This document shows, in pieces, positions 51,985 through 60,303 of a DNA stretch of 64,000 nt. This DNA is from Couchioplanes caeruleus (GTDB lineage: Bacteria > Actinomycetota > Actinomycetes > Mycobacteriales > Micromonosporaceae), in assembly GCF_023499255.1 (NCBI RefSeq), contig NZ_CP092183.1, positions 7,870,501-7,934,500 on the forward strand, written 5' to 3'. Below the pieces are notes generated by a model, which was not told the origin of the DNA, did not search any database, and was given only the letters and a program-made list of their open reading frames with translations. Within the stretch, counting starts at the first letter, position 1, and every line of letters begins with the position of its first letter. Both the position numbers and the translations under genes were made by a program.

Positions 51985-52211
51985 CGGACCTCTTGGAGCA
52001 GCTGGAAGCCGACCTCACCGACGGCATGACCGACGGCTCGTTGCGGCGCGCCCACCCCGCTGAGACAGCCCGGGCCGTTTTCACCGCCGCCACCCGGTTC
52101 CACCACCCCGGCCTGGCCCGCGGCTGGACCGAACCGGGCATCGACCACGAGCTGGATGTCGTCTGCACCCTGCTGCTCGACGGCCTACGACCGGCTCGGC
52201 CCACGGCCTGA
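51972..52211 (+). pseudogene. TetR-family regulator fragment (C-terminal only)
   Basis: The frame LTDLLEQLEADLTDGMTDGS..RRAHPAETARAVFTAATRFHHP.. to LLLDGLRPARPTA matches the last part of TetR-family ligand domains, including the PAETARAVF and FHHP elements. The DNA-binding half is missing; the frame overlaps the GH13 stop codon. It is most simply a 5'-truncated remnant whose front was replaced or lost next to the GH13 gene. A translated 73-residue protein from the TTG or ATG-like codons near 51993 is possible but would lack DNA binding. Confidence 0.6.
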
Positions 52212-52215
52212 GGCG

Positions 52216-54081
52216 TCAGCGGCGCGGCGGCGACATGGCCCGCGCGACGTCGCCCGACGGGCCGTACGCGGTCAGGAACTTGTCGCGGAACTGGTTCATC
52301 GGGAACGCCGGGACGCTCGCGGCGGGACGCAGCCCGTCGGTCCAGCCCCAGTCGGCGATCTTGTCCAGCACGGCCGGGTCCTTGGCGACGATCGTGATCG
52401 GCACGTCGTGGCTGGCGGTCTCGCCGACCACGATCGGCGCCGGCTGGTGGTCGCCGAGGAACACCATGACGGTGTCGTCGTCGCCGAACTTCTCCAGGTA
52501 CGAGATCAGCGTCGAGAGTGTGTACTGGATCGAGCGGGCGTACTCGTGCTTGACCTTCGCCGGGTCCTTCCAGACCGCGCCGGGCTTCTTGGCGCGCGCG
52601 TGGATCTGCTCGTACACGGAGCCGTCGCCCACGTCCTTCCAGTCGATCATGCTGGGGATCGGCACCCACGGGGTGTGGCTGGAGACCAGCGGCATCTCGA
52701 CGAACAGCGGCGAGTGCGCCGGGCCGTGCACGTTCTTCTCCAGCCACGAGAGCGTGTACTGGTCCGGCTGCGGTCCCCAGCCGAAGCGCGGTCCGGCGTA
52801 GCCCATGGTGCGGGAGTCGTAGACCCGGTTGTAGCCGTAGAAGTTGCCCTCCGGCCACGCCCGGGTGGCGCCCGGCATGACGCTCATCGTGTCGAAGCCC
52901 GCCTTGCGGGTCAGGCTGGTCAGCGTCAGCCGCTCGCTCGACGTGAGGTTGCGGTACCGCTGCTGGTTGTTGATCCACAGGCCGGAGAGCAACGTCGAGT
53001 GGGCGAGCCAGCTCCCGCCGCCGAAGGTCGGGGAGGTCAGCCAGCCGCTCTTCGCGGTGTAGCCGGCCTTGGCGAGCGTCGCGGTGCCCTCGTCGAGCAC
53101 CTTCACCGTGCCGGCGTTGATCACCGGGTCCTCGACCGCCGAACGGCCGTAGCTCTCCACGAACGTCAGCAGCAGATCCTTGCCGCGCAGCGAGGTGAGC
53201 AGCTGGTCGCCCGGCACGTTCGCGAACGCGTCGACCTTGACCTCACGGGCGAAATTGGCCTCGTCGCGCAGGCCGCCGCGGACCATGTGGGCGCGGTCCC
53301 AGGCGTACATGGCGCTGGCGCGGGCGGCCACCGGCATGTTGCCGAACACCTGGACGCCCAGCACGAAGCAGGTCACCCACACGGCCGTGCCGGCCAGCGC
53401 CGTCCGCGCGGTCGCCGTACGGTGCTTCGCGGCCACCCGGGCGATGCGCAGCGCCGCCAGCGTCGTCAGGCTCATGATCGCCAGCACGAGGACGATGACG
53501 CCGATCAGCGCGCCGATCGCGCCCGCCTTGCCGGCCGAGTCCCGCAGGAACGCCTCGGCGTCGTCGAGCAGCACCCAGTCGAGGACCGGGTCGAACGGGC
53601 GGGCCAGCACCTGGTAGAAGCCCATGTCCAGGGACTTCTCGACCATCAGCAGGCCGAGGCCGGCGCCGAGCACGCCCGCGACGATCCGCTTCCAGCGGCC
53701 GGGCACGACCAGCAGCAGGCCGAGGGCGACGAAGCCCTCGATCGGGAGGCGGACGTACGTGCCGGGGCGTTCCAGCCGGTTCACGATGTTCGGCATGATC
53801 AGCCCGGCGAAGATCAGCACGATCGCGCCGGTGGTGAGGGCGCGCCCGGCGATCCGGCGCAGGCGGCTCGGCGAGGGGACCACGGACTCCGGCCCCGAAG
53901 CCGCCGGCTCCGAGGCTGCCGCCTCAGCGACGGCCGGCTCAGCAGCGGCCGGCTCAGCGGGCGCCGGCTCGGAGGACGCCGGCTCGGAGGACGCGGTCGG
54001 GGCCTCCGGGGCCTCCGGGGAGGTGGGCGAGGCCGACCGGCGCAGGCGGGTGGCCAGCACTTCCCGCAGGGAGACAGACAA
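52216..54081 (-). CDS. LtaS-like membrane sulfatase-fold enzyme
   Basis: A 621-aa membrane protein. After a low-complexity cytosolic N-terminus (about residues 15-60, repeats of SEPA/AEPA type), five membrane helices span about 72-260. The extracellular domain (about 290-621) is an alkaline-phosphatase-superfamily fold like LtaS/phosphoglycerol transferases, with LLLTFVESYGRSA (metal-binding Glu), SPTFGGGSWLAHSTLLSG (nucleophile region), EMPLVSSHTPWVP and FLGDHQPAP (DHQ metal motif). It may transfer or remove phosphoglycerol or related groups on surface polymers. Start TTG at 54081 has GAGGAGG eight bases upstream; GTG 54150 is the alternative. Ends just after the TetR fragment, converging. 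Confidence 0.85.
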   Translation of the reverse strand: MSVSLREVLATRLRRSASPTSPEAPEAPTASSEPASSEPAPAEPAAAEPAVAEAAASEPAASGPESVVPSPSRLRRIAGRALTTGAIVLIFAGLIMPNIVNRLERPGTYVRLPIEGFVALGLLLVVPGRWKRIVAGVLGAGLGLLMVEKSLDMGFYQVLARPFDPVLDWVLLDDAEAFLRDSAGKAGAIGALIGVIVLVLAIMSLTTLAALRIARVAAKHRTATARTALAGTAVWVTCFVLGVQVFGNMPVAARASAMYAWDRAHMVRGGLRDEANFAREVKVDAFANVPGDQLLTSLRGKDLLLTFVESYGRSAVEDPVINAGTVKVLDEGTATLAKAGYTAKSGWLTSPTFGGGSWLAHSTLLSGLWINNQQRYRNLTSSERLTLTSLTRKAGFDTMSVMPGATRAWPEGNFYGYNRVYDSRTMGYAGPRFGWGPQPDQYTLSWLEKNVHGPAHSPLFVEMPLVSSHTPWVPIPSMIDWKDVGDGSVYEQIHARAKKPGAVWKDPAKVKHEYARSIQYTLSTLISYLEKFGDDDTVMVFLGDHQPAPIVVGETASHDVPITIVAKDPAVLDKIADWGWTDGLRPAASVPAFPMNQFRDKFLTAYGPSGDVARAMSPPRR

Positions 54082-54234
54082 GACGGGGTCCTCCTCGTGG
54101 CGAACGTTCCAGGAGGAGGAACGGATCTCACCGGGCGACAGTTCAACCACGGAACGAGTTCACCCGGTGTACACCTTCGCGCGGGTGGTTGACACATTGG
54201 ATCGAGTCGATGGAGGCTGACCTCCGACATGGTC

Positions 54235-54248
54235 TGACATCGATGTCA
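54235..54248. promoter_or_regulatory. TGACATCGATGTCA palindrome before GH92 gene
   Basis: Perfect 14-bp palindrome with central CG, 15 bp upstream of the GH92 ATG and two bases before its AGGGGGA site. Nearby are GGAGG-CTGA-CCTCC (54212-54225) and ATCGA-G-TCGAT (54201-54211). Likely operator for a sugar-responsive repressor encoded elsewhere. Confidence 0.6.
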
Positions 54249-54263
54249 TCAGGGGGACCCCGC

Positions 54264-57122
54264 ATGCTCGGACTCCGTACCGTCGCCGCCCTCTCCGGGG
54301 TGGCGCTGACCGTTCCGATCGGCGCCGCCGCTCAGGCCGCGCCCCTACCGCCCTTGGTCGCGGAGCCGGCGTCGTACGTCAACCCGTTCATCGGCTCCAC
54401 GAACCTCGGCAACACGTACCCGGGCGCGGTCACGCCGTTCGGCATGCTGGCGTGGAGCCCGCAGACCTCGCGCGGCAACCAGCTGTCGACGCCCGCGCCG
54501 GGCGGCTACCAGTACACGGCGACGCGCATCCGCGGCCTGAGCCTGACCCACCTCAGCGGGGTCGGCTGCTCGGGCGCCAACGGGGACATCCCGATCATGC
54601 CGCACGTCGGCGAGGTCGCCGGGTCGCCGACCGCGGACGCCACCGACGCGGTCTACGCCAGCACGTTCTCGCACGCCAACGAGGCCGCCAAGCCGGGCTG
54701 GTACAAGGTCGGGCTGGACAGCGGCGCCGGGGCCGAGCTGACCGCGACGCCGCGTACCGGGTTCGGGAAGTTCACATTCCCCGCCGACAAGGCGGCCAGC
54801 CTGCTGTTCCGTACGTCGCTGTCGGAGACCGGCAGCGAGGACGCGACGGTCCACCTCGACCCGGCGACGCAGACGGTGACCGGCTCGGTGAGCGCGGGCA
54901 ACTTCTGCGGCCCGCAGAGCACCAACAACTCGCACGCCTACTACACGCTGCACTTCGTCGCGAAGCTGGACAAACCGTTCGCGGCCACGGGTACCTGGAA
55001 GGACACCACGCTCACCCCCGGCGGCACGGACGCCCAGGGCGGCAGTGGCTACAGCTCGACCGGCCGGCCGAACCCAAACAAGGGCTCCGGCGGGTACGTG
55101 ACCTTCGCACCCGGCACGACCAGCGTGAACATGCGCGTGGCGATCTCGTACGTGAGCCTCGACGGCGCGCAGAAGAACCTGGCCGCCGAGTCGCCGGAGC
55201 GGCTGAGCTTCGCCGCGATCCAGGCCGGCGCACGGTCGGGGTGGTCGCAGCGGCTGAAGAAGATCGGCATCGGCGGCGGCACCGAGGACCAGAAGACGAC
55301 GTTCTACACGGCGCTGTACCACTCGATGCTCGAGCCGACGCTGACCAGCGACGTCGACGGCCGCTACTACGGCGCCGACGACGCAATCCACACGTTGTCC
55401 ACAGGACAGAAGGCGCAATACGGGACGTTCTCCGGCTGGGACGTGTACCGGGCGCAGGTCCAGCTGCTCGCCCTGCTCGACCCGAAGATGGCAAGCGATT
55501 ACGCGCAGAGCCTGTTCAACTACGCCACCCAGCGCGACGGCGAGTGGGACCGGTGGCTGCTGCAGCACGGCAAGACCGCGGTCATGTCCGGCGACCCGGC
55601 AGCGGCCGCCGTCGCCGGCATGCACGCCTTCGGCGCCCGCGACTTCGACGTCAAGGGCGCGTTCGACTCGCTGGTCCGGGCGGCCACCGTGCCGACGGCC
55701 AACGACTCCAGCGACGCCGGCTGCAACGTCGAGTGCGTGGGCCAGCGCCCGGCCCTCGACAAGTACCTGAAGCTCGGCTACGTCCCCGCCGACGACTGCC
55801 ACTGCTGGGGCGGCGCGGCGGAGACGCTGGAGGACGCGGCGGCCGACTACGGCATCTCGGAGCTGGCGAAGGCGCTCGGCGACGACGAGAAGCACGCGGA
55901 GTTCCTGAACCGGTCGCACAACTGGCGCAACGTGTTCGACCCGCAGGCCAAGGCCGACCCGGGCCTCGAGCACAACATCCGGGAGCGGATCACCGAGATC
56001 CAGGCCAGCGCCGAGAACGCCCCGTTCGAGGGCAAGGCGCAGGCGTTCGACGGCGACAAGGGCACCAAGTGGCTCACGTTCGCCACCACCGGCTGGATCC
56101 AGGCGAAGCTCAGCTCGCCGCTGACCGTGAACCGGTACGCGATCACGTCCGCCAACGACGTCCCCGAGCGCGACCCGAAGAACTGGGAACTGCAGGGCTC
56201 CGCCGACGGCACGACGTGGACCACGATCGACTCGCGTTCCGGCGAGAGCTTCGACAAGCGCGGGCAGACCAAGGAGTACGAGGTCAGCGACCCGCAGCCG
56301 TACGCGTACTACCGCCTGAACGTGACGGCCAACGGCGGCGCGCCGATCGTGCAGCTCGCCGAGCTGGAGCTGGCCGACCCGGCGGTGCCGACCCCGGTGC
56401 CCGCCGACGGCTCGGCCGTGGGCTGGATGCGCGACCGCTACAGCGACGGCACCTGGGCCGAGGGCTTCAGCCCGTCCACCGGCACCGGGTTCGTCGAGGG
56501 CAGCAGCGCCCAGTACACCTGGATGGTGTACTCCGACGTGGTGACGCTCGCCGAGAAGATGGGCGGCAACGCGACGGCGATCGAGCGGCTGGACGGCTTC
56601 TTCCGCAAGCCCGACGGCACGTTCGACCTGAGCGCCACGAGCGGCACGAAGTTCGACGCGACCAACGAGCCGGACATCCAGACGCCGTACCTCTACAACT
56701 ACTTCGGGGCGGCGTACAAGACGCAGGAGACGGTCCGGGCGATCATCGACGGGAAGTGGAGCAACGGCACCGGCGGTATCCCGGGCAACGACGACGCCGG
56801 CACGATGAGCGCCTGGTACGTCTTCTCCGCCCTGGGCCTCTACCCGACCGTGCCGACGCGCGCCGAACTGGCCCTGACCAGCCCGCTCTTCCCCCGGGCG
56901 GTGGTGCACCTCGGCAGTGGCGCCGACCTGACGATCGAGGCGCCGCGCGACGACGCCAAGGCGATCTACGTGCAGAAGCTCTCGGTGGACGGCAAGTCGA
57001 CCACCAAGGGCTGGCTTCCGGCCTCGGCGGTCACCAAGGGCGGCAAGCTCAGTTACACCCTGAGCACGACCCCGAGCCGTACGTGGGGCAGTGGCCCGGG
57101 CGACGTGCCACCGCAGAACTAA
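54264..57122 (+). CDS. Secreted GH92 alpha-mannosidase with inserted discoidin domain
   Basis: A 952-aa exported GH92 enzyme (calcium-dependent inverting exo-alpha-mannosidase, typically alpha-1,2). Signal peptide about 1-27. The GH92 N-domain starts YVNPFIGSTNLGNTYPG; DVYRAQVQLLALLDP and GNDDAGTMSAWYVFSALGLYP are family catalytic-domain signatures. Unusually, an F5/8 discoidin domain (about 600-720: NAPFEGKAQAFDGDKGTKW, NRYAITSANDVPERDPKNWE, YRLNVTANGGAPIVQLAELEL) is inserted within the catalytic barrel region rather than attached at an end. ATG at 54264 follows AGGGGGA. A terminator hairpin follows. Probably trims fungal mannoprotein or N-glycans outside the cell. Confidence 0.92.
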   Translation: MLGLRTVAALSGVALTVPIGAAAQAAPLPPLVAEPASYVNPFIGSTNLGNTYPGAVTPFGMLAWSPQTSRGNQLSTPAPGGYQYTATRIRGLSLTHLSGVGCSGANGDIPIMPHVGEVAGSPTADATDAVYASTFSHANEAAKPGWYKVGLDSGAGAELTATPRTGFGKFTFPADKAASLLFRTSLSETGSEDATVHLDPATQTVTGSVSAGNFCGPQSTNNSHAYYTLHFVAKLDKPFAATGTWKDTTLTPGGTDAQGGSGYSSTGRPNPNKGSGGYVTFAPGTTSVNMRVAISYVSLDGAQKNLAAESPERLSFAAIQAGARSGWSQRLKKIGIGGGTEDQKTTFYTALYHSMLEPTLTSDVDGRYYGADDAIHTLSTGQKAQYGTFSGWDVYRAQVQLLALLDPKMASDYAQSLFNYATQRDGEWDRWLLQHGKTAVMSGDPAAAAVAGMHAFGARDFDVKGAFDSLVRAATVPTANDSSDAGCNVECVGQRPALDKYLKLGYVPADDCHCWGGAAETLEDAAADYGISELAKALGDDEKHAEFLNRSHNWRNVFDPQAKADPGLEHNIRERITEIQASAENAPFEGKAQAFDGDKGTKWLTFATTGWIQAKLSSPLTVNRYAITSANDVPERDPKNWELQGSADGTTWTTIDSRSGESFDKRGQTKEYEVSDPQPYAYYRLNVTANGGAPIVQLAELELADPAVPTPVPADGSAVGWMRDRYSDGTWAEGFSPSTGTGFVEGSSAQYTWMVYSDVVTLAEKMGGNATAIERLDGFFRKPDGTFDLSATSGTKFDATNEPDIQTPYLYNYFGAAYKTQETVRAIIDGKWSNGTGGIPGNDDAGTMSAWYVFSALGLYPTVPTRAELALTSPLFPRAVVHLGSGADLTIEAPRDDAKAIYVQKLSVDGKSTTKGWLPASAVTKGGKLSYTLSTTPSRTWGSGPGDVPPQN

Positions 57123-57168
57123 CCTTCGTTGCATAGCGGTTGCTATCACCGCGTAAGCACGACATCGG

Positions 57169-57196
57169 GTGCCCCGGCGAGGGATCGTCGGGGCAC
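57169..57196 (+). terminator. Terminator after the GH92 gene
   Basis: GTGCCCCGGCGA-GGGA-TCGTCGGGGCAC, a 12-bp stem with one G-T pair and a four-base loop, 46 bp after the stop. Confidence 0.8.
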
Positions 57197-57284
57197 ACCC
57201 GTGTTTGGCCGCCCGCCCGGCGGATACCGTGTCAGGCCGAAGGGGCCGCCGCCCCACACCGATGACGGGAGCGCTTGAGGACCC

Positions 57285-57959
57285 ATGCCGCCCACCGACG
57301 ACCTGCCGAGCTTCCTGCACGGGGTGGCCCCGATCCTGGACAACTGGGGATATCTGGCGGTCGCCGGGGTCATCGGGGTCGAGAGCTTCGGGGTGCCGGC
57401 ACCCGGCCAGACGATCATGGTCGCCGCGGCGATCTACTCCAGCTGGGGGCGGCTCGACATCTTCGCCGTGGCGGCGATCTCCTTCGTCGCGGCGGTGCTC
57501 GGCGACAACGTCGGCTACTGGATCGGCGTGCGCGGCGGCCGCAAGGCGGTGCACCGGTTCGGCCGGTACATCTTCATCACGCCCGAGCGGCTCGAACGGG
57601 CCGAGAGGTTCTTCGCCCGGCGCGGCAACCGGGTCGTCGTGGTGGCCCGGTTCATCGACGGGCTGCGGCAGCTCAACGGCGTGATCGCGGGCATCACCGC
57701 GATGCCGTGGCGCACGTTCCTGCTGTACAACGCGATCGGCGCCGCGCTCTGGGTGGGCTGGTGGACCACGGTGGCGTACCTGCTCGGCACCCACCTGGTC
57801 GACATCATCGATCACGCGCACAAGTACAAGTGGTGGGCGCTCGCCGCGATCGTGCTGGCAATCGGGGCGTACGCCGCCCTGCACATGCGCCACATCCGGC
57901 GGCGCCGCGCCCGGGCCGCCGCCGACGACCAGACGGTGGAAGTGGACTCGCAGGCTTGA
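57285..57959 (+). CDS. DedA-family membrane protein
   Basis: A 224-aa inner-membrane protein of the DedA/SNARE-associated (VTT) family, implicated in undecaprenyl-phosphate or phospholipid translocation. Motifs: GVPAPGQTIMVAAA, the amphipathic ALGDNVGYWIGVRGG-like helix, FARRGNRVVVVARFIDGLRQLNGVIAG with the conserved F-x-R/G and re-entrant loop, and AALWVGWWTTVAYLLG. Ends in an Arg-rich cytosolic tail. Lies between the GH92 terminator and a small charged protein. Confidence 0.9.
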   Translation: MPPTDDLPSFLHGVAPILDNWGYLAVAGVIGVESFGVPAPGQTIMVAAAIYSSWGRLDIFAVAAISFVAAVLGDNVGYWIGVRGGRKAVHRFGRYIFITPERLERAERFFARRGNRVVVVARFIDGLRQLNGVIAGITAMPWRTFLLYNAIGAALWVGWWTTVAYLLGTHLVDIIDHAHKYKWWALAAIVLAIGAYAALHMRHIRRRRARAAADDQTVEVDSQA

Positions 57960-57995
57960 CCGTCACCCGTCCGGGTACCGCTGGAGAAGGACCGG

Positions 57996-58451
57996 ATGGG
58001 AGTGATGACCGTGACCGCAACCGACCAGACACTCGACCGCCGCCGGGACCGGGCCGGTACCGCCGGCGCCGCCGCCGAGCGGGCCGAGGCGGCCGTGACC
58101 GACCTCGACAACCAGCTCAGGACGATCGCCGACCTGACGGTGCAACAGCAGCAGTCGCTGCGCAACGCCGTCGACGAGGCGGCCCGCCTGAAGCGGTCGC
58201 TCAAGGCCGCCCGGCAGCGGCGGGCCGAGCTGCTCAAGGCCCGCAAGAAGGCCGCGGTCAAGGCCGGCAAGGCGCGCGACAAGGCCCGGGCGGCCGAGGC
58301 GAAGTACGACAAGCAGCTCCTGGCGGACATGATCCGCCGCGAGAAGGAACGCGACCGGGCCGCCTCGGCGCCGGACCCGCAGCCCGAGAAACAGACCGCG
58401 AGCACCGCGACGGCCCGCCGCACTGCCGCGCGCAAGACCGCGCGATCCTGA
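57996..58451 (+). CDS. Small Lys/Ala/Arg-rich coiled-coil protein
   Basis: A 151-aa hydrophilic protein I do not recognise. Residues about 25-110 form a predicted long helix or coiled coil (LDNQLRTIADLTVQQQQSLR, DEAARLKRSLKAARQRRAEL, LKARKKAAVKAGKARDKARA). The C-terminus is basic (TARRTAARKTARS), reminiscent of histone-H1-like tails. No signal or membrane segment. It could bind DNA or another acidic polymer; not assigned. ATG at 57996 follows GGAGAAGGA; a second ATG nine bases later is also possible. Confidence 0.65.
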   Translation: MGVMTVTATDQTLDRRRDRAGTAGAAAERAEAAVTDLDNQLRTIADLTVQQQQSLRNAVDEAARLKRSLKAARQRRAELLKARKKAAVKAGKARDKARAAEAKYDKQLLADMIRREKERDRAASAPDPQPEKQTASTATARRTAARKTARS

Positions 58452-58530
58452 GCTTTCTCCAGGTACGCGTCGCCGAGGCGGGACAACCGCGGCACCGGGG
58501 CGCCGCCCTCAGGGCTCCCGCGGCCGGTCG

Positions 58531-59277
58531 TCACGTACCGGTCGCGGCCCCGCCCTGGGTGCCCTGACCCGCCCCGCCGTCCCCCGGGCCGCCGGGTCGC
58601 ATCCCGCCGCCGTCCTGCTGCTGCGCGGAGGCGAGACTCGAGTCGATCACCGTGGTGGCCGTGGCCGTCTCCCCCGACGTCGTCGCGACCACCCGTACGG
58701 TGTGCCCGCTCTGCACGTCGGCGATCTGGTCGGCGCCGTTGTCCACGCTCGTCGAGCCGCCGACCACGTACGTCCTGCTGTAGCCGTCCTCGCTCTTCAC
58801 CGTGATCGACGTCGAGCTGACCGCCGACACGGTGCCGGTCTGCGTCTCCTGGGTCACATAGCCGCCGTTGCCGTCCGGGACGACGGACGTGCCGTGCAGT
58901 GCGGCCATGCCGGGACCGCCACCGCCACCGCGGCCGAACTGTCCACGCCCCGCGTCGTCGGGCAGCGCCTGACCGCCGGGCGAGCCGCCGGCCGCAGTGT
59001 TGCCGGCGGCGGCGCTGCTGTCGTCCCGCGAACCCACGACGGCCGCCGTCACCCCGGCGGTCGCCACCACCGCGGCCGCGATGGCACCCGCCACCGCCAG
59101 CTTCCCCTTGGCCGCCCGGGGGGCACCGGGCCGGGCGGGCGGTACGGGCTGCGCGACCGGCGGATGCCAATCCGGCGGGCCGCCCGACGACCCCGCGGCC
59201 ACCGGGTACGCGTCGATCACCGTACGGTCGTCGGCGGGCCAGGCCCGGAGGTTCTCGGTGGGGCCGTTGACGGTCAT
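58531..59277 (-). CDS. Single-pass membrane protein with DUF5666-like domain
   Basis: A 248-aa protein. Residues 1-55 are a Pro-rich cytosolic part; one membrane helix follows (GKLAVAGAIAAAVVATAGVTAAVVG); the outer part has Gly/Ser linkers around a single beta-rich domain (QTGTVSAVSSTSITVKSEDGYSRTYVVGGSTSV) resembling DUF5666, an OB-like repeat found in actinobacterial surface proteins. The C-terminus is a Gly/Gln-rich tail. Function unknown. GAGGAGAT precedes the ATG at 59277. The 79 bp to the previous gene show nothing clear. Confidence 0.7.
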   Translation of the reverse strand: MTVNGPTENLRAWPADDRTVIDAYPVAAGSSGGPPDWHPPVAQPVPPARPGAPRAAKGKLAVAGAIAAAVVATAGVTAAVVGSRDDSSAAAGNTAAGGSPGGQALPDDAGRGQFGRGGGGGPGMAALHGTSVVPDGNGGYVTQETQTGTVSAVSSTSITVKSEDGYSRTYVVGGSTSVDNGADQIADVQSGHTVRVVATTSGETATATTVIDSSLASAQQQDGGGMRPGGPGDGGAGQGTQGGAATGT

Positions 59278-59394
59278 GGGATTCGGATCTCCTCGTCTCG
59301 CCTGATCTGCTGGAACCACCGTGACCGTGCGGTCTGTGTGCGGCCTGTGCGATCGGTAGGCGTCACATGTGGCATGGTTCCGCGCCACAGCGGT

Positions 59395-59400
59395 GATAAT
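59395..59400 (+). promoter_or_regulatory. Leaderless -10 box of the SDR gene
   Basis: GATAAT ends six bases before the ATG at 59407, with no ribosome site. Confidence 0.6.
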
Positions 59401-59406
59401 CGATCG

Positions 59407-60237
59407 ATGGAGCGATTCGCGTTCGCGGGGCGTACGTGCGTGATCACCGGCGCGGCGAGCGGCATCGGCGCCGCGCTCGCCCTTGACCTCGCGAAACGCC
59501 GGTCGGTGCTGGTGCTGGTCGACCGGGATGCCGACGGGCTGGCCCGGGTCGCCGGCACCGCCCGGCAGCTCGGCGCGGCCGCGGTGGACACGTTCGTGAC
59601 AGACCTCGCCGACGGCGGTGACCGCGCCGACCTGGCCGCCGAGGTCGCCGCCCGGCACGGCGGCGCGGACCTGCTGGTCAACAACGCCGGCGTCGCGCTG
59701 AGCGGCACGTTCGACCAGGTCAGCCTCAAGGACTTCGACTGGCTGATGGAGGTCAACCTGCACGCCGTGGTGCGGATGACCAAGGCGTTCCTGCCGCAGC
59801 TGCAGAGCCGCCCCGGCTCGCACGTCGTGAACATCTCCAGCCTCTTCGGGCTGATCGCGCCGCCGTCCCAGGTCGCGTACGCGACGAGCAAGTACGGCGT
59901 CCGCGGCTTCTCCGAGGCGCTGCGGCACGAGCTGGCCGGCCGGGTCGGCGTGACCGTGGTCCACCCGGGCGGCGTACGCACCAACATCGCTCGCAACGCG
60001 CGGCTGAGCGGGCCCGACGTGGACGGCCGGCAGGCGGCGGAGATCGAGCGGTTCACCGAGAAGGCGCTCACCCTGCCTCCGGAGGAGGCGGCGCGGCAGA
60101 TCGTCGCGGCCATCCAGGCCCGCAAGCCCCGACTGGTGATCACCCGGGTGGCGAAGCTGGCCGATCTGCTGGCCCGCGTCGCGCCGGGACGCTACTGGAA
60201 CGTCATCGAGCGCCAGATCCGCGACCGGGGCCTGTAG
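59407..60237 (+). CDS. Short-chain dehydrogenase/reductase
   Basis: A 276-aa classical SDR: CVITGAASGIGAALALDL cofactor loop, DLLVNNAGVAL, NISSLFGL with the catalytic Ser, and YATSKYGVRGFSEAL (YxxxK). The C-terminal part (RQIVAAIQARKPRLVITRVAKLADLLARVAPG) resembles acetoin/diacetyl-reductase-like or steroid-type SDRs used on lipids. LVDRDADGL after beta-2 suggests NAD preference (acidic residue). Leaderless-type promoter (GATAAT six bases upstream). Alone in its transcript. Confidence 0.87.
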   Translation: MERFAFAGRTCVITGAASGIGAALALDLAKRRSVLVLVDRDADGLARVAGTARQLGAAAVDTFVTDLADGGDRADLAAEVAARHGGADLLVNNAGVALSGTFDQVSLKDFDWLMEVNLHAVVRMTKAFLPQLQSRPGSHVVNISSLFGLIAPPSQVAYATSKYGVRGFSEALRHELAGRVGVTVVHPGGVRTNIARNARLSGPDVDGRQAAEIERFTEKALTLPPEEAARQIVAAIQARKPRLVITRVAKLADLLARVAPGRYWNVIERQIRDRGL

Positions 60238-60303
60238 GAGCCCGTCAGGCCGTGTCGGCGCGATGTCGGCGCCGTGTCAGCGGCACCGCGCACGCTGGGC
60301 GGC

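Noticed and set aside
54189-54194. TTGACA considered as the -35 box of the GH92 gene
   Set aside because: No -10-like hexamer occurs 16-18 bp downstream (GGAGGC/GAGGCT there), so the promoter is left unassigned.
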